A DNA stretch of 64,000 nucleotides from Combretum micranthum (Eukaryota > Streptophyta > Magnoliopsida > Myrtales > Combretaceae): assembly GCA_024138025.1 (NCBI GenBank), contig JAMXBD010002820.1, positions 1 to 64,000 on the forward strand. Direction: 5' to 3'. The notes beneath the pieces were generated by a model that did not search any database, was not told the DNA's origin, and worked only from the letters and a program-made list of their open reading frames with translations. Positions 24,484 to 38,100 of this stretch are shown one piece after another (position 1 is the stretch's first letter; every line of letters begins with the position of its first letter). Made by a program: the position numbers and the translations under genes.

Positions 24484-24922
24484 TGTAAGATAATTTTATA
24501 ATTTACATGATATGGTTCTTTCATCAACATCAATTTCAAAATCTTCAAACTTTATGATTTTCACAATGAATAAATGATGTGTACCTTTTTCCACGGTAAT
24601 AATATCGTATTGAATCCCGATGAATAAGATTCTTTAATTCTTTAATCGACATCTTATCTCTCCAATCCAACCTTATTTCTCAAAGAGAATATAATTTCTC
24701 TCTCTTGACCTTTTACTTTATGATAGAGTAAATGTGAGAAGTCTTTTTTTTTTTTTTAATTTTCACTTATATATATAAAAGGTAGAGAGAGGACTATACC
24801 TCTTCATGAACAGTTAATGGATGTCTCTCATCAAGATATCCCATCATGAAAAGTCATGTCATTTAGATTAAAAGTCACGACTCTTCTTAAATAAACTTAC
24901 ATAATGGGCACAAATTCTAACA
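24484..24922 (-). repeat. 3' LTR of copia C
   Basis: A 439-bp LTR, TG...CA, nearly colinear with the two parts of the other LTR (34,868-35,181 plus 38,601-38,720, about 434 bp together). The comparison shows scattered substitutions and small indels, so the element is not recent. Confidence 0.9.
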
Positions 24923-25291
24923 TTCTCCCACTTGGCCCATATATGTTTGTTAATAATGTAGAATAAATATAATGTGCACGATAACATTATTCTAAGCCTT
25001 CATTATGTTGATTGTACTATTATATCACATTAATTAAATAAAAAATTATTTAGAGTCATGGCGGTTGTACATCATCATCTTGGCATAGTCCCTTCTTTGT
25101 ACTACATAATTAATTCACAATTTAAACAAAATTTAATGAAGAGCTAAATAAAGTCTTACTTTAATGTCTTTATAAAAGACAATTCCTGTTAACATAATTC
25201 TACTTCAATCATGTATATAATATAGAAAACAGGAAATATCAGAGACACTATAATTGAGCTCGAGAGTGTCATACAAATAAATACAATAATC

Positions 25292-26120
25292 TTAATCAGG
25301 ACATCCTATAATGCCCATTCTTTCAACATGCTCTCTAAAAATATTGGGTGCTAATCCTTTTGCTAATGGATCTGCAATCATTAGTTTTGTACTAATATGT
25401 TCGATTGACACCTTTTGTTTCTGAGCTTCTTATTTAATGGCCAAGTATTTGATCTCCATGTGTTTTGCACCCTTTGAATACTTGTCATTTTTTGAGAAGA
25501 AGACTACTGCAGAGTTGTTACAGTAAATTTTTAGCAGCCTACTAATAATGTTAACAACTTGAAGCCCTGAAATAAAATTCCCTAGCCATAAGCCATGAAT
25601 TGTGGCCTCAAAGCAAGCCACAAATTCTGCTTCCATAGTCAATGCAGCAATGACATATTGCTTCACACTTTTCCATCAGATTGCCCCTCCACCTAATATG
25701 AATAGGTAATCAAATGTGAATTTTCTTGTATCAACACAGCAAGCATAATCTGAATCTGAATAACTAACCACCTCTAATTGATCGGACCTTCTATAAGTGA
25801 ACATGTGGTCCTTTGTTCCTTGCAAGTATCTCGAAACTTTCTTGGCAAACTTCTAGTGATCCAATCTTGGATTACTTTGATATTTACCTAACATCCCAAT
25901 GCTAAAATTGATGTCAGGTCTACTACAAGTTTGAAGATACATCAAACTCCCAACAATAGATGCATAAGGAATTGTCGCCATTTGTTCTCGTTCCAAATCA
26001 TTCTCTGGACATTGCATGCTACCAAATTTATCTCCTTTCTAAATTGGAACTATATATGTCGAACATTTGTCCATCTTAAATCTTTCTAGAACTTTACTGA
26101 TCTAAGCCTTTTGAGATAAG
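25292..26120 (-). pseudogene. Copia C RNase H and end of pol
   Basis: The minus strand encodes the RNase H part: ALTMEAEFVACFEATIHGLW (25,590-25,650), then CNNSAVVFFSKND and GAKHMEIKYLAIK, and finally IADPLAKGLAP before the stop at 25,292. These are the usual copia blocks (S-T-x-EAE, D-N-x-AA, K-H-I, ADPLTK). The Asp of the D-N motif is replaced by Asn, an expected loss of function. Upstream, 25,680-26,120, carries the connecting part with several stops. Confidence 0.8.
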
Positions 26121-26760
26121 CCTAACAATCCTTATAATCTATCACGAAATATTTCAATTTCTATCACATCTGTTGCCTCTCCCATATCTTTCATTTCAAA
26201 GCTCTTTGAAAGAAAATTTTTGGTTTCTTGTAATAAACCAAAATCATTAGCAGCAATCGGGATATCATCAACATATAGTACTAAGAAAACAAACTTGCTC
26301 CCACTAACCGTCATCTATATACATCGATCGACAATGTTTTCTTTAAAACCAAAAGAAGTTATGGTATTATTGAACTTAAGATACCATTGGCGAGAAGCTT
26401 GTTTAAGTCCATATATTGATTTCTTAAGTTTACATACCATATGCTCCTTTTCTTTAATTGAGAAGCCTTCGGGTTGGTCCATATAAACTTCTTCTTCCAA
26501 ATCTCCATTAAGAAAGGCGGTCTTAACATCCATTTGGTATAACTCTAGATCATAATGAGCAACTAAAGCCAAATTGATCCTAAGTGAGTCTTTCTTTGAG
26601 ACCGATGAAAAAGTTTTCTTGTAATCAATGCCATCCTTTTGAGTGAAGCCTTTGGCAATGAGTTTGGCTTTGTGTTGTTGGTCAACATTGCCATTTGAGT
26701 CTCGCTTTGTCTTAAAGACCCATTTACAACCAACTCTTTTACATCATTTTACCAATTTAA
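26121..26760 (-). pseudogene. Copia C reverse transcriptase
   Basis: Two open pieces, 26,315-26,572 and 26,132-26,314, are separated only by an in-frame TAG. The first holds MDVKTAFLNGDLEEEVYMDQ and KKSIYGLKQASRQWY; the second holds VLYVDDIPIAAND, the YVDD catalytic box, and EMKDMGEA. Reverse transcriptase would copy the element RNA in cytoplasmic particles. Stops and frameshifts up- and downstream make it non-functional although the active-site box is intact. Confidence 0.88.
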
Positions 26761-28190
26761 CGAGTTCCTAGACTTGGTTTTGATCAATATATTTCAACTC
26801 ATTTTTCATGGCATTTGCCCACTTAATAGAATCATTACATTCAATGGCTTGTGAGAATGAAACTAGATCATTGTTAATTCCTATATCAAGTTCTAACTCT
26901 TGTAGATCAACCACATAATCATTAGGATTAGTAGATCTTTTCTCTCTTTGAGATCTTCTTGATGCCGTTTCATGTGGCTCCTCCACTATAGGGTTATCAT
27001 TCATAACTTCATGATGTGTTTGATTCATTACTTATTGTACTTCACTTTGGTGAATTTTTGCAATATTAGGACCAGCTAGCTTAGAAGGTAAAAGTATAGG
27101 AACTTCTACCCTAACTTTTTTAATATATACATCATGTCGTTCTTTACTCCCACTAATTTCACCATTTTCAATAAACTTGGCATTTCCAGTTTCAACAGTT
27201 CTTGTACTATGATTAGAGACATTAAAACCTAAATCATTTGGACTTTTCAGGATATCTATAAAGAATCCACTAATTGTTCGAAAGTCCAATTTCTTTTCTT
27301 TTGGATTATAAATGCTTACTTCTACTGGACAACCCCACACATGTAGATTTCGTAAACTAGGTTTCCTAACAGTCCACAGTTCGAAAGGAGTTTTTGGATT
27401 TGCTTTACTAAGAACCCTGTTTAACAAATATACTCCATTTTTTAATGCATAATCCCACATGGATATAGGTAATGATGAATGACTTAACATACTCTTAACA
27501 TGTCCAATAATGTACGATTCCGCCTCTCTGCAATACCATTTTGTTTTGGTGTGCCTGACATAGTGTATTAAGCACATATGCCATGCTTTGCAAGAACTTT
27601 GGCAAATTGACCTGGGATTGCCTCGATTCATCATACTCCCCATAGTATTCACCATTCCTATCGGATCTTACAATTTTCACTTTTCTATCTATTTGTCTCT
27701 TAACCTCATTAATGCACACCTTAAGGGCATTCACAGACTGAGATTTTTCATGCAAAAAATAGACATAAGTATAATGTAAAAAATCAATAAAAGTGATAAA
27801 ATATTTTTCTATCAAAAGATGAAGCATCAAAAGGTCCACATATATCTGTATGTATAATTTTAAGAAGTTGTGTGCTTCTTGTGGCTCCTTTCTTAGTGTG
27901 TCAAGTTTGTTTTCCTTTAATAAAATCAACACACATTCTAAGGTTAGTAAAATCAAAAGTAGGAAGAATTTCATTCTTTACTAATCCTTGCAATCTTTCT
28001 TTGGATATGTGACCTAAGCGTTTATGCCACAAGTAAGTAGAGTTATCATTAATCAAACTACGTTTAGTTCCAATATTATGATGTGAGTTCATTAAGTTCT
28101 CAGCAAAATAATCATCAAGTTTAAACTTATAAAGACCATCACATAAAATTCCTGAACCATATAGTTTATTGTCCTTATACAAACTGAAAG
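26761..28190 (-). pseudogene. Copia C integrase
   Basis: Read right to left: LYGSGILCDGLYKFKL and LWHKRLGHISKERLQ (about 28,000-28,180) form the GAG-pre-integrase/HHCC region, with CVDFIKGKQT where the C-x-x-C should be (second Cys lost). Then comes a frame-shifted integrase core with RSDRNGEYYGEYDE (about 27,640-27,680), ISMWDYALKNGVYLLNRV and PFELWTVRKPSLRNLHVWGC (27,330-27,470), and finally the variable linker before the reverse transcriptase. At least two frameshifts occur between 27,495 and 27,660. Confidence 0.85.
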
Positions 28191-29033
28191 ATTAAAATCC
28201 AAACTTATAAGAAAAACCCAATACATCAAGTTTTGAAAAAGAAACTAAATTGCGAGAAAATGTAGGAACATAAAGGGTTTGGAATAAATCTAAGTGATTC
28301 CCAGTCTCCAAAATCAAGCGATAAGTCTCGATTTCTTTAACTGAAGCTTTGTTTTCATTTCTCATGAACACAGAATTCTCATTTGGCTTTATAGTTTAGA
28401 TTATAAGGAATCCCTGTATCGTATTGGAAATATGAGTTGTCCAGCCAAAATCAATCCACCAAGTATTATAAAGAACTTGTGTAAGGTTTGATTTAAAACA
28501 AACAAAAGCACAAGGCTTACCTTTCTTTTTGAACCAAGCTTTACGTTTCAAGCAGTCTTTCTTCAAGTGTCCAACCTTTCTACGAAAATGGCACTTGATT
28601 TCCCTTTTGTGGATTTGTGCATCTTTAGAAAATTCATTTAGGTTGTGTAAATCTTTTTTCTTGCCTTTTCTAGCCCCTTTTTTTTAACTCGATGCAACTT
28701 CTTGATGACTTGTAAAATGAATAGAATGAGTCTTTTGATTCTTTAATCTTGTTTCCTCTTGAATTAGCATACTGGTCAATTCATTGATATTCCCCTTATC
28801 CTTTATAGTATTATAATTCATTTGAAAAGGCCCATACTGTTTAGGAGGCAAAGAGTTCAAAATGAATTGTACCAAAAAGAACTCATCCACAGTCATTCCT
28901 AAAGTCTTTAATTTTGCTACCATATTTGTCCTTTCAAGAACATGCTCATGCATAATATGGGACCTATCAAACTTCATATTGGTTAGAGTACCCATCAATG
29001 TACTAGCAAGAGACTTGTCAGTAGTTTGATAAT
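28191..29033 (-). pseudogene. Copia C protease, zinc knuckle and C-terminal gag
   Basis: The gag part at 28,684-28,998 (GTLTNMKFDRSHIMHEHV, then LILNSLP-like and QEETRLKNQ) is the typical copia gag core. The zinc knuckle at about 28,570-28,610 reads CHFRRKVGHLKKDC, so the second Cys of CX2CX4HX4C has become Arg. The protease active site at about 28,440 reads WWIDFGWTTHIS in place of the usual D-S-G. Both are losses expected to kill function. The solo LTR at 29,039 cuts gag directly upstream. Confidence 0.82.
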
Positions 29034-29038
29034 GCTCT

Positions 29039-32000
29039 TGTCATGCTCTGAAGGATACCATAAACATGACAGTCCGCCGTACATAATACTAAAGCCTAAG
29101 AATGACTACCTTAGTCATGCAAAGACTTCCATATCATGTACAAGGCGTACATCACAACGAAGGGCACATATCGAAGTAGTACAATTTACATTGATAACGA
29201 TCAAGTAACAAAACAAAGGGAATACTTATATTGTTTACATATCCTAAGGGCATACCCCTACTATTGTCTCCAAATCTATATAAATATTTTCCTTTAGGAA
29301 TCTCCAAAATACTAACATAACATACATTACATATAAGGAATTTACAGAATAACTTCATCCTATGTTCTCATCGCCTCCATAAAATTTTAAAATCCATCTA
29401 TGACTTCGTTAACGTCGTGATCCTTGAATAGAGTCACATGTATACCTGCTTCAACAAAAATCTATGGGGGTATAAGCTATAACTAGGTTAGTGAGGTATT
29501 CCTTTTCATTCATACTATGATTTCAAACAAGTTTAATTAAATTTCACGCATATGCTATGTATGTTATCCAACAATCACTTGATTACACAAATGTATATAG
29601 TTATCCGGAAACCATATATAGAATGGATTTACCCTCCGTATCAAAGGTTAGGGAATTGTTGATGAAGATCCTCGATCTTCTACTGCTAAGCCCCAGGCTC
29701 CCGCCTAAAGCATTCAATTGGCTCGGCTTCGAACCTAGAGTTGCATTCCTCGAGTGATTTAGATTCTCTAGGAAGGAACATGGCTCATGTCTCAGCACGA
29801 TAACAACCAATCCAACTCTACGTATAGGAGTAGCAGCCTTCCGAAAGAAATGTGACTCGATGGATGCTATGCGTGAACGTTTTATTTTGCTTAAGTCAAA
29901 CCCTATTAAGGTTTCTTAAGGGGATCAAACAATTTTGTAGACAATAAGCAAGTATAAATGCAGGTAGACAAAATACTAAACAAACAATTTGAAGTTTCGA
30001 TATTCTTACTTCTCATTTCATCACATAAGCATAGAATCACATACATACATATCCTTGGATTCCCTATACATATCCATTTTTATCTATTCTTAGTATACTA
30101 ATGCCACTTTTCTATAAGCACAAGCAATTAACGAAATTAAGATGAATAATTCACTTGTCCATTTCGTAATCTTCTTAGTCGTAGTAATCTTTAAGAAGGA
30201 AAATCTCGTATTTCGCGTCACCTAGACAAAAGAAATACTCGGAATGAGTATTTTGTAGAAATTCTACTTAAACTTTCTAATTCTATTTTACTATGTTTGT
30301 CAAAATTGCATGGAATGAAATTCCAACTTAAAATGGCCATAACTTACTCATTTTAACTCGAAATTTCGCATATAATGTACTGATTTCTATCTATTCGAAA
30401 AATCTATCCATTTCTAAGGTTATTTTGTTTATAAGGTTGTTTGGGTTTCAAAACCGTAGGGAAAAGATTCATTATGAAAATTGTAGTTTTCAAAACACAA
30501 GTTTGCAAACTTTTCTTTATCCGAAAATACTTGTATCAAAATATAGACATTTGTAGACTTGTATCTTAACAATTTTTTTCCTAAATGTCTTGAAAGAATT
30601 TTATAATTTCTTGAGCTATTATAAGTAAATTTTTATTTTGTTTTCTGATTCCTTTTCGAGAATAAAATTTCTCTTAACTTTGGTCTTTACAAATTTTACT
30701 TTCAGTGATAAAAATGAAGTTTTCAAAAGTTTTATTAAGTTGTTGATAACTTATAATAATTTGAGTTGTGTATATTTTCTTTTAAAGAAATGACTTTGAT
30801 AAACAAGTCATTTTATATTTTCATTTTCCAACTTCTTTAAAAATAAACTTTATTTCTAAAACTTGGTCTTTTAAGTCTTTGACCAATTTTTCTTGGAATG
30901 AAATCATGTTTTAATATTTTCTTAAGTTTTTGATAATATTTATTGTTTTTTGAAACCTCTACTGTTTATATTCTTTTATTTCTTTGAAAATGAGTTCATC
31001 ATGTAGAAATATTGACAAAATTTTATTTTTCTAAGTGAGTTTATAATTTAGTGAGTTGATTTTATCTTAACTTATAAAACTTAGTTTACTTATTACTTTT
31101 AGTAAAAATTCCTACAAGTAAGCTTTTTGAGAAAAGTTTATTTATCAAATAATTATTATTACCGAGTTTTAATAAAATTTATGTGACTTATCATAATAAA
31201 AAAAAATGTTTATTTTGTTAGTTAAAATCATTTATATTGTTATTTAAGAAAAGTCTTGGTTGGTTTGAAAAGAAGTTGTAGAAATAATTTTCCTAGGTGG
31301 GTGATAACAAAATCTTGATGTATGTAAAGAGAGTTTGGTTTCATTTTTCCTTTGTTTTCTTGGTAAAATTATCCTTGTTGACACTTAGGAAAAAATTGGG
31401 AAAAGTTTGAGAAGAAGTTGTACAAAATACATTTTGTAAGTTGTTGTTGACGAGTTCCTTATTTAGTAACTAGTTACATAATAAAAGAGTTTTAGTTTCA
31501 AGTTCCTCTATTAAAGAAAAATTCCACTTTGAATGTTGTTGAGACAATATCATTATGAGGATGCACGTACATGAGCATGTAATATGAAAATGATGAAAAT
31601 ATAAGAAAAAGGTAAGAAGCAAGATGATAATAAGTAATGTAGCATTGGGAATCTTAGCTTCATCAAGGTATTCCGGTCATGCATTGGGAGCGTTAGCTTC
31701 ATCAAGGCAATCCGGTCAAGTATTGGGAGCCTTAACTTCATCAAGGCATCCCGAGACTAAGAATAGACTAGTCCCAAAAAGAAAAAGAAAAAAAAAAAAA
31801 AAAGAAAAGAAAAAGCAATAATAAAAGCGGTAATAGAAGCATTAAGAATAATAAAAGCAAGTTAGTAAGAGTTAGTGAGCATTTAGGCTCTAATAAATAT
31901 ATATACATATACTTAATAATATATATAGAGTTAGATTGGAAGCATAATAGTAAAAACAATATTAACAATAACAACAACATATATAATCATAATAACAAAA

Positions 32001-33508
32001 TAATAAAATCAGAATTTCTTGGCATGTGTAAGAACAAAACATGAACTGTTGTTACTTTTATTACTCATATGAGTTTCAAAACAATACCATGATCATACTA
32101 AGTTACATGGCATGGGTAAACTAAATGGTTGGAAGAAGTTTACCTAAAGTATTTTTGTGGTGTGAAGCTGATAGATGAATGGGGTATTATGTGGTTGGTA
32201 GTATGTGGTGGATAGTTTGTGTATAGAGGAGGATTTTGTGAAGAATTTGTGGAAAAGAGTTTTGGTAGAGAGAAATTTTGGAGAGAGGATTTGTGGAGTG
32301 ATTTTAGGAGAGTTTTGTTATGGTAATTGAGTGTGTGAAAGAAGTGAAGGGAAATTAGGTATTTATGGATAAATATGGAAGGAATTAGATGTAATAAAAT
32401 AAATTAAAAAAAAAGAAAATTATGAAAGGAAGTACAAAGGAGGAGGGGCACCGGTTCTACATCGAGAGGGGGGAAAGAGAGATTAAATTTGTATTTTTTT
32501 GTAAGAAAATAATTAATATGTAAGATATGATTTGATATAAGATGCATTGGAAAGGTACAAAGTGAGAAAATAGGTGTATAGATAGTAAAATAGATAATAA
32601 GAAAAAATAGAGATAGATGAATAGTAAAATAGTACTATGAATAGTAGACTAGACAATTAAAATACCGATAATAGTAAAAATATGCGTATAAATGCGATAT
32701 CTGTAATTTTTTGTTACCGAAAAATTCTAAAACTGATATTTTTGGAAACCTTACATTTTTACGAGTCTATTGGTATTAAAAAAATATTTTTACCATCCAG
32801 TGTATCAGAGCACGATTTTCGAAAATTGATCCTGTTTGGATTCGAAAGATACTAAAATTTTGTGAATATGATATTTTTTAAGCTTCCTTATATTATTACG
32901 AACTATTATCAATAATTATTTCCGTTTCGTTGTTTAGAGTTTAACAGTGCGGGATTACCAATCTTAATACTAGGGTTTGTTGTAAACTTTGTTGACTTTT
33001 AGGATTCCGGTTTGACTTTTTGTTTTGTTGAGTTACTCGTAAGATCATAAATTTTTGGGGTTTTGTCCGTATTATATTTTTAGTTTAATATCTATGTTTA
33101 TTTCATTTTATTTGTGATTATTTAATATTTTTCAGTTCTTGGGATAGTTTAATTAAGTCTAGGGTTATTGGTTGACTCAGTTTGACTTTTGTGAAAATTG
33201 AAAATTTTGATTCCAAAATTCACCGAAGGATTTAAAGACTTAGTATTTTGTTGTGAGCGTTATTTAGATATCATCTTGATTGTGTGTTAGGAATTGGATA
33301 GATGATTTGATTGGTGAACGGATGTTAAATCAATCGATTGTTAGATTTTCTATTTTGTTTTGAGGGTTCTCTTTTTCTCAAGGTTAAGAATTTTTGTATT
33401 TGACCTTATTTAGAATTTGGTTTTGACTTGGGACGATTTTCAAGATCTCGATTTTAGTGTTTAACTTCTAGGATCATTTTTAAAATTATGAAAAATTCAA
33501 GAGTTACA
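29039..33508 (+). mobile_element. Solo LTR 1 (4,470 bp) inside copia C gag
   Basis: The block starts TGTCATGCTCTGAAGG and ends CAAGAGTTACA. It is flanked by GCTCT (29,034-29,038) and ACTCT (33,509-33,513), a 5-bp target duplication with one change. Removing it makes copia C gag continuous across the junction (KFVR on one side, TTDKSLAS on the other). No gag-pol is present between the ends, so it is a solo LTR left by LTR-LTR recombination of a large, probably Ty3/gypsy, element. It shares start and end sequence with solo LTR 3, and has three 39-bp tandem units at 31,642-31,754. Confidence 0.88.
31642..31754. repeat. 39-bp tandem repeat, three units
   Basis: Units start at 31,642, 31,681 and 31,720 with GCATTGGGA or GTATTGGGA followed by TTAGCTTCATCAAGG; the third is slightly short. 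It lies inside solo LTR 1, where solo LTR 3 has its own longer tandem units. Confidence 0.9.
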
Positions 33509-33790
33509 ACTCTTACAAATTTAATGAATTCCTTAGCATTATCGGTTTGGGGAAGAGTAGCTTTAATGTTGTTTGCTACTGTCATTCTCATAAACATTAA
33601 GCTTAATTTGTTCGACCTGTCCCAAAGTTTATAGAGACATTTTTCCTCATCATTGCTGTCATCAATGATAGTAGTGGGTTTCTCAATTTGAAGAGATAAG
33701 TCAAGATCCAAAACACCAAGTGAAATTGGACCTACACATACCACTCAGAGAAATTTAATCCATTGAATATCAAAACAGATGAAGCATGAG
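33509..33790 (-). pseudogene. Copia C N-terminal gag
   Basis: The minus-strand open piece carries GVLDLDLSLQIEKPT, DDSNDEEKCLYKLWDRSN and LMFMRMTVANNI, the N-terminal gag pattern of a common plant copia group. The frame breaks at the solo LTR boundary and resumes at 29,033 on the far side. The ATG is not clear; the first residues upstream of 33,744 are frame-shifted. Confidence 0.82.
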
Positions 33791-34867
33791 AATGCAGAGA
33801 AACAAGAACAGATACTGCGATAATTAAAGAAATAATGTACATTAATGCTTCAAACAATCATACAAATTCAGATTCAATCAACTCATGGAATAACATAATT
33901 ATATATATCAAAGTCCACCTTTGAGTGATACTAAAATATATATATATAACATTAATCATAACAAACAAGGATGTATACAGTTTGATATATTTGCTATCTT
34001 TGGATATACAAATAAATCAAATAAAATATACTTATCATAAACACTTGCATTATGTATTATAAGAACAAAAACCATCTTTGGATGATCTATAATATCTTAT
34101 AATAACAACCTTTCATTTATCCAAATCTTACCTATTATGTCGTATTTAGATAGAATTTATGGATAAATCTAAAAATATTACAAAGTAATAAAATATATAG
34201 ATTTAATGATTTGGTCACTTTGGTGACTAAAAAAATCATTTATCATATAAATTTCACCTATTGTGATATTAAAATTTCATATAAACACATTCATATGAAA
34301 TAAAATATCAACATAATAAATTAATAACTTAAATAATTTTAAAACAGATTTTTCAAATCACCATTAATAATTCATTTAGTGATTATCTTTTAAATAGGGC
34401 CCTCTTAAATTCAAAATTTCCTTATTGTCATTATTAATTCAACAGTTAAATTTGCGGACAAATATAAATGCCTATCATTTCATCAATTAAAAACTGGACC
34501 AAAGTGACAAAACGAGAAAATTCTTCTTTTATTGAAATGGTACATTACAATAACGTAATTTTTAATAAGTGGCATTGTTTGATGCAGTCTGAAAATATAA
34601 ATTCATGACTTTTCTCCATTCTTGTTTCATCTTTCCTAGCATTTAATTAATGCCATTTTATGAAATTTTAAATAGGATCCGCCTCTTCATCATTCATGCA
34701 TCAATGCTTCCTTTCATTGCTATATTTTTCGGCAAACATTAATAACATTTTACATCTCATACCCCAAATGAATTTCACAATTGATTAAGTATCATGGCAA
34801 ATCCTTTATTGTAAACAAAATACAATTGTAGTTGGAAAATCACGTGTTCTTAAACCCTGAATACTCA
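33791..34867 (-). other. Copia C 5' untranslated leader
   Basis: About 1.1 kb of AT-rich non-coding DNA between gag and the 5' LTR. The bases next to the LTR (minus strand TGAGTATTCAGGGTTTAAG) should be the primer-binding site, but they do not match the usual initiator-Met site TGGTATCAGAGC, so the primer tRNA is unknown or the site has decayed. Long for a copia leader, so a further small insertion is possible. Confidence 0.5.
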
Positions 34868-35181
34868 TGTAAGATAATTTTATAATTTACATATATGGTT
34901 CTTTCATCAACATCAATTTCAGGATCTTCGAACTTCATGATTTTCACAATGAATAAATGATGCGTACCTTTCTCCATGGCAATAATATCGTATCGAATTC
35001 CGATGAATAAGATTCTTTAATTCTTTAAAAGACACCTTATCCTCCAATCCAACTTTATTTCTCCAAGAGAATATAATTTCTCTCTCTTAACCTTTTACTT
35101 TATGATGGAGTAAATGTGAGAAGTCTATCTTTTCCTTTGGTTTTCACTTATATATATAAAAGGTAGAGAGAGGACTATACC
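34868..35181 (-). repeat. 5' LTR of copia C, inner part
   Basis: The first 314 bp of the LTR (in plus orientation), matching 24,484-24,800. It stops at the ATACC duplicated by the solo LTR 2 insertion and continues at 38,601. Confidence 0.9.
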
Positions 35182-38100
35182 TGTCATGCCCATAGGGGTA
35201 TCCTAAACGTAACAGTCCGCTACATACCATATAAGACTCTCGAATCGCTATTCAAGTCTTTCGAGAGTCTCGTATAGATATAAGGCTTCCCTTTACGACA
35301 ATAGAATACTCTATTCAATGGAGTTAAGTAGTTTAACCCGGCATTCGATAGCATTAGATAATAAATCAAAACGCATATGCAATAGATTATAAAGTCTAAG
35401 GGGCATTCCCCCGGAAAAGAATATTTAAAGGTCCATTACAGTCATCCATAATCTTTTGGTTTCCTGTGGAAGTCTAAACAATTTGAATACAACTTCTATA
35501 AGAAACGCCTAGCTCCTGTACCCGAGCTGTAGCTTGTCTCGGTCTAAGCCAAATAAACTTGTGCTGCAACAAATAAAACTATAGGAGCGTAAGCTACACT
35601 AGCTTAGTGAGTGAAAACTTCCATGATCACAATTATAATATATCAATCAACAAGTAATTAAGCGGACATATGATATGCATCAAACATGTGAATTCATCAA
35701 ACATATGACCAGTTGGAAATCAGATGTGGATAGACTTGTGCCCTCTATCCGGTTATCAGATTAACGAATCCTGCGACGACGCCGTTTAGGCTCATGGTCA
35801 ACCAACTCATATATTTGTTTTATGGATCACGATTAACCAACTTTTATATTCGTTTTATGGATCACGAAAAACCAACAAATGCTAATGCTCATCCCCATCG
35901 TGTTATGAAAGAGTTCAATTTCATCCCAATTCCGAATAATCAATTACACAAATTCTTTTAGGTGACCAAACAATATTCACATACAGTCAATCCTAGCTCA
36001 TCTATACAAGCAATAATTAATCACCTAGCTTTGATATTCTTTAAATTCACTTCACAAAATAACAACAGACATATATAATTCTCATTCAACCCCATCATGC
36101 ATATTCATTTTATCTTTGTTAAGTAACTAGTGCAACTTTCATTACAATCACAAGCAATAATTGAAATTGGAAGTGATACTCACTCAGCCATGGTACGCCG
36201 ATCTTTTAATAGTAGTAATCGGGTGGTAAGGATTCGTCACTTTCGGGACCACCTATCAAGGAAGAATACCCTAATAAGTACTTCATCACTTAACTAATCC
36301 AAGTATAAATCAAAACTAATCAAAATCGTAATTCTCGCTATTTAGGAAGTCGACTTAAAACGGCCATAACTTGGTCATTTTAACTCGGAATTTTGCAAAT
36401 TTTATATCGATTTCTATCTATTTCGAAAGATCTATCTAATCAAGTATTATTTACAAGTTTTGAAAAGATTTAGATCATGGAACATAGGGATCAGATCTGG
36501 TCATTAACTATTCCTATTTCCAAAAAAGAGTTTTGTACTTGTTTGAAATGTATCTAGTTGATAATTCAAGTATATATAAAGTATGAATGATTTCCTAACA
36601 TGAATGACATGTGATGAGTTCAATGTATGCATGATCTGATGATTATTGATGAAAGAAAATTTTAGAACTCCTTAATTCACAAGACTTCAACCATAATTAC
36701 CTTTAAAAATCTAGTTTTCTAACTTTGACATCACACTAGTGTTTTGGAATTCATTCTTAGGAATTTCTAGTTATCTTAGTTAGAATTGAGTCTTCATAAC
36801 CTATACTACCTAAGACCTTCATTTCCACATAAAAATTTGCATTTTACACTTTGCAATTATGTTTTCAAATAGGATTTACTCAAAAATCCGAATTTTAGAA
36901 AATTCACTTTTTGAATGATTCATTTGGGAAAAACTTGTGTAATGAATTAAAATTTAAGACTTTACTATATCTACTACCTAAGGATTTCATTTAATACATA
37001 AAACATCCATTTTGAGCTTGAATAATAGGTGTTTACATAGGCATCATCCAAAGTTACGAATTCTACAAGTTGACTACTAACTCAAATTTTCCATCTTGAT
37101 TCTACTTCTTGTTTTACACATTAATCTCATCCAAACTCATTTCAACTTATAAAAATCACTACTTAATGATACCTATTACTTATACCCTTCATTTTTCACA
37201 TAAAACATGAGTTTCAAAATTGATACAAGGGTTTTTAAAATAGGGCTTTGAAGTCATACGGATTTTCTTTTGAATATTCCTAACGAAAACCTTTCCTTTT
37301 AAACTCTTTGTCTTATATATATAAAGATCTACTAATTACAACATTTATATATATAAGATGAAGTCTTTATGAGCATTAATACATGAGGATACAAAATATT
37401 TAAGTGAACATGAATGTCAAGCATAATATGAGTGTCTAAGTGCTAGATCTACTACTTATAATGGATGAAAAGGAGTTTAAGAGTATGAACTTATATTTTC
37501 ATTGAAGATCTCTACTTATATATGCATGAACATGATAATATCTCAACAAAAGCTCATCAAACACAAGATCTACTCTTTTGATGGCTTGATATTCATGTAT
37601 TAGCATTTTCTTATCCCCAGCACTTGCTCATGGGGATTAAAGATGAAAATACACAAGAATAATCTTGCATTACAATATTAAGTAGTAAGAAAGCTTAAGA
37701 ATCATCACCTAAAGATGGATTTGGTGAAGAAATGAAGAAGAAATGAGCTTGATGTGTGTGTGTGTGATGGTGGTGGTGGTGGTCACGACAACTAGAGGGA
37801 AAAGAAGAGAGGGTTTTGCAATTTTTGAATAAATGAAATGAAAATGGAAGAGAGAGAAAATGAAAGGACATATATATATATATATATTAAGTGAATTAGG
37901 GTTTGTTTTGTATTATAAAAAGAAAGAAAATAAAACAAATTGAGGGTAAAATTGGAGGAGGGGGGTGCGCCGGCCACACATGGAGGAAGAGAGAGAGAGA
38001 GAGTTAAATAAATTTTGTTTTGTAATTTATGTAATAAAAAGTGTTAATTGTAATAATTTAGTAAGAAACAAAAATTTCTTGGAAAAGAAAATATAATGAG

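Noticed and set aside
31768..31980. Leucine/phenylalanine-rich minus-strand frame
   Set aside because: It is the translation of A-rich and AATA-type low-complexity sequence in solo LTR 1.
37792..37977. Minus-strand 61-codon frame in solo LTR 2
   Set aside because: Low-complexity, spans a TA tract, no domain.
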